64,000 nucleotides of DNA from WRGT01 sp942493035. GTDB taxonomy: Bacteria > Spirochaetota > UBA4802 > UBA5550. Both the position numbers and the translations under genes were made by a program. Every line of letters starts with the position of its first letter. Position 1 is the first letter of the stretch. The stretch spans positions 1,488,001 through 1,552,000 of the forward strand of contig OW818666.1 of assembly GCA_942493035.1 (NCBI GenBank). Direction: 5' to 3'. This document shows, in pieces, positions 25,368 to 33,700 of this stretch. The notes under the pieces are model-generated. The model searched no databases. It saw only the letters and a program-made list of their open reading frames with translations, and was not told where the DNA came from.

Positions 25368-26762
25368 TTATATTTTACCGGCGACAATAACAGTAATATC
25401 ATCACCAGCTTTAATACTTCCTGTAAAATCTTTAAATGACCCCATTATATTCTGCAGAATTATTTCAGCTGATGCACTTTTCGATGAAGCGACTACATCA
25501 GATAAACGGTCTTTACCGAACTGCTCCCCCATATAATTTCTCGCTTCAGTTAATCCATCGCTGTATATGATTATATAATCACCAGAAGATACTGTAAAGT
25601 TGAATGATTCATATATCTGCCTTGATGAAGAGACTCCGATTGGATGCCCTTTAAACTGGTTTGTTGAATCCGGTACAGTGTGAACTGTTCCATCTGCTTT
25701 CTTGAAATGAAGCAGGTCCGGATGACCTGCATTAACGTATTCAACATCCATCCCATTCATGCGGAGCATCAGTCCTGTAATATACAGATTAACATCCGAA
25801 AGTTCATCTATCAATTCTGTATTTGCAGCTTCAATTACCTTACCAAGTGATGATGACTCCAATCGATTAAAACTATTGTATAATACAGGTTTAGCAAGAA
25901 TTGTAATCAGTGCCGGAGCAACGCCGTGACCGGAAACATCAAAAAGTGATAATCCGTAAAGTGAACTGTTACTGGAGTAGAAATCATAAAAATCTCCGGA
26001 AACCGCACCATACGGTTTTGTAACAAATGCAATATCCCAATCATCGGTCTGTGGTGCTTTAGCAGGAAATATGGCCTGTTGTATTTCACTTGCCAGATCC
26101 ATCTCTATCTCTGTCAACATTTGTTCTTTTCTTAATTTTTCATTTGCTTCAGAGAGAGTAGCATTAAGATCTTCGAGTTTATACTTTATACGATTAAGAT
26201 CTTTTCTTTTTTTATTCATATAGTAAGCTGCCGAAGATATCAGCAGAAATGCCGGAAAAAGACAGAATGTAAAAAATGCCTCCCTTGTAAATGAACCGGA
26301 CTGACCTGCAACTTTTATAGAAAACCATGTTACCGAGTAGTAACAGGCAAGAGTCGGAAGAGACATTAAAAGAGATTGAACAAGATTTGTATATGACAAG
26401 ACAATCGTAACAGCTGTGAGAGCATTGAGTATCCCCAGAATTCGAAGATTTTCCAGCCCGTAAACCCAGAAAGAGAATGCAATAAAAAAAGTAATAAGAT
26501 AAATACCAAAAATAAACCATTCCTGCCATACAAGAAGTCTTTTAGAAAAATATGTAATGGCAGTCAGAATAAATGTAAGTGATAGAATTGATATACTTAT
26601 ATAGAGAGTAGTTTTGTATGACAAATCTGTAAGTTCAAAATATATAGCAATGAAAGTTTCGAGTGTCGCTATTGTATAACCTGCAAATACCAGAATATTG
26701 CCTCGCATGAACAAGGCGTATCTGTCAGATGGTACAATGGATGTTAAAGATAACCTGCTCAT
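25368..26762 (-). CDS. Membrane PP2C (SpoIIE-type) phosphatase, copy 1
   Basis: A 464-residue protein with about six membrane segments in residues 20-190, a coiled coil (NATLSEANEKLRKEQMLTE), and a PP2C/SpoIIE domain from about 235. The metal-site motifs are AVSGDFYDF, LFDVSGHG, NAGHPD and YSDGLTEAR. SpoIIE-like phosphatases usually dephosphorylate STAS anti-anti-sigma factors. It has no kinase or HAMP part, so the membrane region is probably the sensor. It is a paralogue of the next upstream gene, of identical length, in a direct tandem separated by a family A repeat. Confidence 0.88.
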   Translation of the reverse strand: MSRLSLTSIVPSDRYALFMRGNILVFAGYTIATLETFIAIYFELTDLSYKTTLYISISILSLTFILTAITYFSKRLLVWQEWFIFGIYLITFFIAFSFWVYGLENLRILGILNALTAVTIVLSYTNLVQSLLMSLPTLACYYSVTWFSIKVAGQSGSFTREAFFTFCLFPAFLLISSAAYYMNKKRKDLNRIKYKLEDLNATLSEANEKLRKEQMLTEIEMDLASEIQQAIFPAKAPQTDDWDIAFVTKPYGAVSGDFYDFYSSNSSLYGLSLFDVSGHGVAPALITILAKPVLYNSFNRLESSSLGKVIEAANTELIDELSDVNLYITGLMLRMNGMDVEYVNAGHPDLLHFKKADGTVHTVPDSTNQFKGHPIGVSSSRQIYESFNFTVSSGDYIIIYSDGLTEARNYMGEQFGKDRLSDVVASSKSASAEIILQNIMGSFKDFTGSIKAGDDITVIVAGKI

Positions 26763-26827
26763 AAACTGCCGACTTCTGCTTTTGTATTTTTAACACTCTT
26801 CATTTTACCTTTAATATATATGTTATT

Positions 26828-26948
26828 CTACTAATTATTCATAAAAATATTTTTTAATGTAAAAAACAAGAACTATATATCCCCGCCGCCTTCAGCGTCG
26901 AGGATATATAGATTTTTATTCTTTTGAGAAATTAAGGAATAAATACTG
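26828..26948. repeat. Family A palindromic element between PP2C paralogues
   Basis: CTACTAATTATTC at the left and AAGGAATAAATACTG at the right frame the hairpin TATATCCCCGCCGCC, TTCAGCG, TCGAGGATATATAG. It is a full-length copy in the 308-base gap. A further inverted pair, GCAAATTATTTT / AAATAAATTTGC, lies at about 26991-27044. Confidence 0.75.
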
Positions 26949-27070
26949 ATTTTATTCAATTTAAATACTTATTTATATGTAATGACAGCAAATTATTTTT
27001 CGGGGCTTATCGCGATGCAAGCGCACCGCTTAAAATAAATTTGCACATCTGTACTTGTAATTCAATAAAC

Positions 27071-28465
27071 TCACTTTTTTCTTGCAACAATAATTGAAAT
27101 GTCATCACCAGGTTTAATACAGTCTGTAAAAATATTCAAGGAATCAATTATATTATCAAGCATTTCAGATGCACTCACAATTGAAGAATTCTCCACTGTT
27201 CCAATCAGGCGGCTGATTCCGAAAAGGTCACCGTCGGAATTCCGGCTTTCAGTTAAACCATCGCTATATAGAATAAGGAAATCTCCGGTTTTTGCTTCAA
27301 ATCCCGATGAAAGATAGTTTTGGCCGGGCATAGATATTCCTAACGGACGGCCTTTAAATGAATTTTCAGAATCGATAACTACCCGTACACACTTTGGTGA
27401 CGTCTGAAAATGAAGAAGATCCGGGTGCCCGGCATTAATATATTCCACATAAGAACCATTTAACCGCAGCATAATTCCTGTAATGTAGAGATTGACCTCT
27501 TCAAGTTCGTCAAGAAGTTCTTCACTGGCTGATTCCAGGACAGCTCCAAGCCGTTCTGTTTTATATTTGTTAAAATTTTTATAAATAACAGGTTTGGCAA
27601 GAATTGTTATAAGAGCGGGAGCTACACCGTGTCCGGAAACATCAAAAAGTGAAAGTCCCTGCAGCAGGTTATTCCCGGTATAGAAATCACAAAAATCTCC
27701 CGAAACTGCACCATATGGTCTGGTTAAAAATGCCACATCCCAGTCATCTGTAACAGGGACTTTGCGGGGGAAAATTACTTCCTGTATTTCACTGGCAATA
27801 TCCATTTCTATATCTGACATCATCTGCTCTTTTTTAAGCTTTTCATTAGTCAGAGATAGATCAGCATTCAGCCTTTCAAGTTCAGATTTTACATCCTGAA
27901 GTGCTTTTCTTTTTTTATTAATAAAATATGCTGCAGATGAAACAATTATAAAAGATGGTAAAATACTCAAAGAATAGAAAGTTTCTTCTGTAAGAGAACC
28001 GGGCTGACCGGCAATTACAATTGAATACCATGTCATTATAAGATAATTAAGCAATGTACCGGCAGAGATTAGAACTGATTCAATGAGCTTTGTATAGTAT
28101 AATAATATTGTAATTATAGTAAAAGCATTAATTAAGGCTAAAAGTCTCATATTCCCAAGTCTGTATACCCATAGAGAAAATCCTATCTGACAAACAATGA
28201 GTGTTATACCGAAAATTGCCCACTCCTGCCAGACTAAAAATCTCTTCTTGAAATATGTAATTAAGATTAGAAGCAAATTCATTGCACTAACGAATAATGC
28301 AATAAATACTGCTTCCCTGTATGTGACAGAGTGTAAACCAAGATAAATTGCCGCAAAAGTTTCAAGTATGGCTATTGAAGAACCTGCAGTTATCAATAAA
28401 CTGCCGCGTATAAACAGAGCATTTCTTTCCGGAGGAATATAGGATGTAAGATAAGTTTTAATCAT
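27071..28465 (-). CDS. Membrane PP2C (SpoIIE-type) phosphatase, copy 2
   Basis: A 464-residue paralogue of the neighbouring gene, colinear throughout: six membrane segments, the coiled coil, then AVSGDFCDFY, LFDVSGHG, NAGHPD and YSDGLTESR. One visible difference is Cys for Tyr after the GDF metal motif. Membrane regions are more diverged than phosphatase domains, suggesting different signals with a common target. All metal-binding Asp/Gly motifs are kept, so both copies should be active. A STAS protein, a possible target, is encoded at 53818-54207. Confidence 0.88.
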   Translation of the reverse strand: MIKTYLTSYIPPERNALFIRGSLLITAGSSIAILETFAAIYLGLHSVTYREAVFIALFVSAMNLLLILITYFKKRFLVWQEWAIFGITLIVCQIGFSLWVYRLGNMRLLALINAFTIITILLYYTKLIESVLISAGTLLNYLIMTWYSIVIAGQPGSLTEETFYSLSILPSFIIVSSAAYFINKKRKALQDVKSELERLNADLSLTNEKLKKEQMMSDIEMDIASEIQEVIFPRKVPVTDDWDVAFLTRPYGAVSGDFCDFYTGNNLLQGLSLFDVSGHGVAPALITILAKPVIYKNFNKYKTERLGAVLESASEELLDELEEVNLYITGIMLRLNGSYVEYINAGHPDLLHFQTSPKCVRVVIDSENSFKGRPLGISMPGQNYLSSGFEAKTGDFLILYSDGLTESRNSDGDLFGISRLIGTVENSSIVSASEMLDNIIDSLNIFTDCIKPGDDISIIVARKK

Positions 28466-28670
28466 TTATAATCTTTCCATGTTTTGGCTTTCCGGCAAGA
28501 AATTTTTATTAATATTAGTCATTGGAATCTTCTACAAACACAATACAATTATAGTGTAATTAAGTTATATTTAAGGTTAAAAAAAATCAACACAAATAAA
28601 AGCCCGGATAGGCTTTTGACGTTTTTTTTTAAAATAATCCAAAATTTACATATCAGATTGCTCAAATAGT

Positions 28671-28700
28671 TTGACACCGGTTATTTTAAAAAAATATACT
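28671..28700 (+). promoter_or_regulatory. uvrC promoter
   Basis: TTGACA (28671-28676) and TATACT (28695-28700) are 18 bases apart. The -10 box ends 9 bases before the uvrC ATG at 28710, so the transcript should have almost no leader. Confidence 0.6.
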
Positions 28701-28709
28701 CAATCCGTA

Positions 28710-30524
28710 ATGAAAATGAATCCGGAAAAAGTTAAAGATATTCTCTCCCGTCTTCCTCAGGAACCGGGTGTTTACCTCATGCTTGGAAGTGATGGTTCGA
28801 TTATATACATAGGAAAGGCTAACTCTTTAAAAAAAAGGGTCACATCATACTTTCAGAAAAAAGATCATGATCCAAAGACTGCAATTCTTGTTAAAAATAT
28901 TTCAGATATTGAATACATTGTAACAGATACGGAAATTGAAGCACTTCTCCTTGAAAGCAATCTGATTAAAAAACACAAACCTAAATTCAACGTCCGACTG
29001 AAAGATGACAAGAGATATCCATACATTGCCGTAACCATGAACGAAGAGTACCCCAGAGTTATATATACCAGATATATAAACCGCAACACAGACAAATATT
29101 TCGGACCCTTTACCGATGCGAGAGCTGCAAAAAACAGCGCCGCCATGATAAACAATCTCTTCAAGCTCAAAACATGCAGAAGGCCCCTCCCCCTTAAAGA
29201 GAATGAGCGGCCATGCATAAACTATCAGATAAAAAAATGTTCAGGAGCATGCAGAGGAATTATCAGTAAAGAAGAATACAAATCTCTCATTGATGATGCG
29301 GTTAATTTTCTTGAGGGTAACATTGATCCAGTAATGAACAGTCTCAACAGCAGGATGAAAGATTATTCAGAAAAAATGAATTTCGAAAAAGCCGCATCGG
29401 TAAGAGATATCATTTACGACATTCAGAAGATTTCACAGTCTCAGAATGTGGATATTGCAACTGTCATAGATCAGGATTGTATCAGTACCGGTGTTTTTGG
29501 TGGAGAGGCAATTGTTGTTCTCTTTGAGTTCAGGCACGGGATTCTTACAGGTAGAAAAATTAATATTTTTGATAATGCGGAGTATTCAACACCCGAGGAA
29601 ATTCTCCGTATTTTTATTCTCGATTACTATAGAGATAAAGAGATCCCGGTAAGAGTAGTAACTGAATACGGCATCCCCGATTACAAACTTATCGCTGAAC
29701 ATCTCTCTGAAAAGAGCGGAAAGAAGATTTCACTTGTTCAGGCGGGATCATCGGATGATAAAGGTATTATCAGTATGATCCGGAAGAATATAGATATAAT
29801 CGCGGCTGACAGGAAATCCACTGAGGAGAATAATCCGGCAGCCGGGCTTCTGGAGCTTAAAGATACACTGGGACTCGACACAGAACCGGATGTAATGGAG
29901 TGTTTCGATATTTCAAATTTTCAGGGGACAGATTCAGTTGCGTCCATGGTACAATTCAGACTGGGGAGAGCCGACAAGAGCAATTACCGGAGATATAAAA
30001 TCAGAGGTTACGAATCGTCCAATGATCCGGGAATGATTCACGAAGCAGTTTCCAGGAGACTGCAGTATCTGGTAAACGAGAATCTCGAACTCCCGGATCT
30101 GATTGTAATAGACGGCGGTCCTACACAGCTCACCCGTGCCATAGAAGCTGCTTCTAATTTCAATCTTGATATAACTATAATTTCAGTAGCAAAGAAATTT
30201 GAAGAGATATATACCGCACCGGATATTGCCCCGATCAGACTGCCGGAGAACTCATCTGCCCTGAAATTGATTCAGCGGCTCCGGGATGAAGCTCACCGTT
30301 TCGCAGTTACATACCACAGAAATCTGAGAGATAAGAAGCTTACGTCTTCAGTACTGGATCAGATTCCTGACATAGGTGATAAGACAAAGAAACTGCTTCT
30401 TAAACACTTCGGTTCGGTTGAAGATATAAGAGATGCATCTCTTGATGAACTTACTTCAGCAGATGGAGTTGGAGATAAAACTGCACAGAAAATTTATGAC
30501 TTTTTCAGAACAAAAGATAAGTAA
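28710..30524 (+). CDS. uvrC: Excinuclease ABC subunit C
   Basis: A 604-residue UvrC, the dual-incision nuclease of nucleotide excision repair. The GIY-YIG domain is at the start (EPGVYLMLGSDGSIIYIGKA), a UVR motif lies near 205-240, the RNase H-like C-terminal nuclease includes ECFDISNFQG and VIDGGPTQL, and two helix-hairpin-helix motifs end the protein (IPDIGDKTKKLL; ADGVGDKTAQKI). The ATG at 28710 (or 28716) is chosen; the earlier in-frame TTG is the promoter -35 box. No ribosome-binding site is seen, consistent with leaderless start. Confidence 0.95.
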   Translation: MKMNPEKVKDILSRLPQEPGVYLMLGSDGSIIYIGKANSLKKRVTSYFQKKDHDPKTAILVKNISDIEYIVTDTEIEALLLESNLIKKHKPKFNVRLKDDKRYPYIAVTMNEEYPRVIYTRYINRNTDKYFGPFTDARAAKNSAAMINNLFKLKTCRRPLPLKENERPCINYQIKKCSGACRGIISKEEYKSLIDDAVNFLEGNIDPVMNSLNSRMKDYSEKMNFEKAASVRDIIYDIQKISQSQNVDIATVIDQDCISTGVFGGEAIVVLFEFRHGILTGRKINIFDNAEYSTPEEILRIFILDYYRDKEIPVRVVTEYGIPDYKLIAEHLSEKSGKKISLVQAGSSDDKGIISMIRKNIDIIAADRKSTEENNPAAGLLELKDTLGLDTEPDVMECFDISNFQGTDSVASMVQFRLGRADKSNYRRYKIRGYESSNDPGMIHEAVSRRLQYLVNENLELPDLIVIDGGPTQLTRAIEAASNFNLDITIISVAKKFEEIYTAPDIAPIRLPENSSALKLIQRLRDEAHRFAVTYHRNLRDKKLTSSVLDQIPDIGDKTKKLLLKHFGSVEDIRDASLDELTSADGVGDKTAQKIYDFFRTKDK

Positions 30525-30577
30525 AACCCTTTTAAGAATGTTTATAACATTTTTCGATTGAATTAAACCGGCTTACC

Positions 30578-30648
30578 CTTCGGCTCCGCTCAGGGATCGG
30601 TGTTCAAGCTGACGGCGCATTATATACGCCTGCTGAGCGGAGCCGAAG
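30578..30648. repeat. Long inverted repeat (family E)
   Basis: Perfect 16-bp arms CTTCGGCTCCGCTCAG (30578-30593) and CTGAGCGGAGCCGAAG (30633-30648) with a 39-base loop. The GC-rich arms stand out from the surroundings. It lies 50 bases after uvrC and may act as a terminator, but the motif looks like a mobile or repeated element. Confidence 0.6.
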
Positions 30649-30790
30649 CCTGAAAAGCGCTGGAACAATATTACATCCGGTTTTAAATTCAGGTTCTGAA
30701 ACCTAATTATATATTAAAAAAGAGTAGACCTCTTCGGCAAAAACATAAAACTGTCACCTCTCTTAAGAAACAATTTAACAGGATATTTGC

Positions 30791-33700
30791 ATGGACATGT
30801 ATTTAGTAATCCGGAAAAAAGTTTTCACCCCCCTTCTAGCTCTATTATTATCAACAATCTTCATCGCAACTACAGCGTCTGCAAGGGTGTGGTCCGATCT
30901 TCATGAAGAGGATGAAAAACTATTCGGCAGCGAAAAAGAGCTGAAGTACAATCCCGACATGTTTTTCCTGCAGAGAGAATCCTGGGAGGATCATTACTCA
31001 TTTATGTTCTTATGGCTGATGAAATATACAGACTACCCCAGGTATAACTCCACAAGAATTTTACCATTCTACTATGGACTCAACAGTAAAATCGACAACA
31101 GAAGCCTGTCATTTATCCCTTTTGCTCTTACTTATTGGGAAAAGGACGGTGCAGAAAAATATAAAATCAACCCTCTCTTTGTCGCTGGAAGCAGCGTTGG
31201 GACTAATGGCGATGAGGATAACTACAGTTTTTCCTGGCTTCACGGCTATACATACACAAAAAGAGAATCCATGGATCAGCCGGAAAGAACATGGTGGGCT
31301 CCGATAGTTCCCCTGATATACAGGAACAGCGACAGTTCCGGCGGTCATATGAATATAGCCTGGCTTCTTGATTATGCATGGAAAAGAGATAAAAACGGAG
31401 ATGAAAATATCACAAGATTCTGGTTCACTCCTCTTCTTTTTCATGAACCGGGCAACGACGGATACACAAACATTCTACCTCCTGTATTTCTTTATAACCG
31501 CTACAGCAATGGTGAATACTGGATGAGCCTTATCCCGTTTTTTATGAGATCCAAGGATAAAGTATACTCATACGATTCTATTAATTCAGATAAACAGGAG
31601 TATGAAGATTTAATCATATCACCATTATTCTACTCTGACAATCTGTACAAAGATAAATGGGGAGGAGAAAAACGGAGTTCATCATTATGGTTCCCGATTA
31701 TACCTCTATACTATTCTTATGATGAACCGGGAGTTGAATCTCATACAAATATTGCATGGCTTATCGACTGGCATAATAATGCCGAGGGGAAAACCGACCG
31801 GTTCTGGTTTATGCCGTTCCTCTTTCACCAACCGGGCGATGACGGATACACTCACTCGCTTCCACCTGTTTTTCTTTATAACCGGCACAACAACGGAGAG
31901 TACTGGCTGAGCCTCTTCCCGCTTTTTTTGAGATCAAAGGATAAAGTATACTCGTACGATTCAGCGAATAGCGGGAAACAGGAATATGAAGATTTAATCA
32001 TTTCACCATTATTCTACTCCGATACTCTTTACAAAGATAAATGGGGTGGTGAAAAAAAATTTACTGAATTCTGGGCCCCAATCATCCCATTGTATTATTC
32101 ATATGATGAACCGGGAGTCGAATCTCATAAAAATATAGCATGGCTTATTGACTGGCATAATAATGCTGAAGGGAAAACCGACCGGTTCTGGTTTATGCCG
32201 TTCCTCTTTCACAAACCTGGAGATGACGGATACACTCATTCGCTCCCCCCTGTATTTCTTTATAACCGGCACAGCAGCGGAGAATACTGGCTGAGCCTCT
32301 TCCCGCTTTTTATGAGATCAAAGGATAAAGTATATTCATACGATTCGGCGAATGCAGATAAGCAGGAGTATGAAGACTTAATTATATCACCATTCTTCTA
32401 CTCCGGCAATCTTTACAAAGACAAATGGAATGGAGAAAAGAGGAGTTCATCATTCTGGTTCCCGATTATACCTCTATACTATTCATATGATGAACCGGGT
32501 GTTGAATCTCATACAAATATTGCAGGACTAATTGACTGGCATAATAATGCAGAAGGGAAAATGGACCGTTTCTGGTTTATGCCATTCTACTTTTCGAACA
32601 ACGATACATACAGGCACATACTCCCGCCATTATATATAAGCTTATATTATTCGGAGGATGACAACTACTCTCATCTATTCCCTTTCTATGTGAGCAGCAG
32701 ATCTAATTCTACAGTATATAATCCGGATAACGGTTCGGCTGTAAAAACTAAAGAGCGTATGCTTCTTACTCCAGTATCCGGTTACTCATCTGTTAAGAGT
32801 ACAGAAGGGACAGCCGGTATTGACAGTGAATCGTATTGGTTTCCAATTATTCCTTTATATTATCACTCAAAAGAGAGCAAGGGATCGCACACTAATCTGC
32901 TATGGGCCTTCGACTGGGCTCGTGATAGTTCCGGAGATATGAGCAGATTCTTTTTTATACCGTTTGTTTTTCATCAGCCCGGTGAAGGGGGATACAGATT
33001 CTACTTCCCATTCTACTTCAGGCCTTCAGGGTGGAGCGAGCAGAAGGGTGTTTCTTATTCTCCGTTATATTACCATAGATGGTCAGAGGATGAAGATACA
33101 AAGTGGTCATGGTTAATTCATTATAAGAGCAGTGATTTCAAAACCGGTGAATATCTTAACATCTGGCCATTGTATTATCATCACACTGTCCCGTCTGAAG
33201 GAGAGACCACGTGGTTCATGCCAATCTATTATCATCACGACAGCCTTCAATATGGAGGATATTTTGCACGAATAGCAGCACCGTTCTACTGGAATTTCGA
33301 AACAGAAAAGAGAGATACGACCCTCATTCTTCCATGGTCTTTCGAAACAAAGAAAAAGAATAAAAAAGACAGTCTATATATAAACATATTCGGATTATCA
33401 AGATCAATCGCATCGGGAGTCAATCCTGTAATAGATGCAGGCCTTGGATTCAATCAGAAAGGGCTCTATGTAGATATGGATGTTTCCTGGCTTGTCGATG
33501 TGTGGAGCGTCTCCACAAGATTTACTATCCCGATGAATAAAGACAATAAACCGGAAACAGAGAAAGCTGTGGACACGGCCAGCGGAGATGTTGCACTATC
33601 TAAAAAAAGCGGAGTTAACCGTGAGAGTTCAATAAACTTCTGGGGCTGGCATCTTCTATTCGGTCTTGTCGCATATGAACAGGCTGACTCTAAGAGACAC

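Noticed and set aside
28671..28709. TTG at 28671 as the start of uvrC
   Set aside because: The TTG is part of a TTGACA -35 box, the extra 13 residues are not family-like, and the ATG at 28710 fits UvrC length.
31415..32566. Regular repeats as a CRISPR array
   Set aside because: The 384-bp period is in frame, has no spacers, and lies within one long protein-coding gene.
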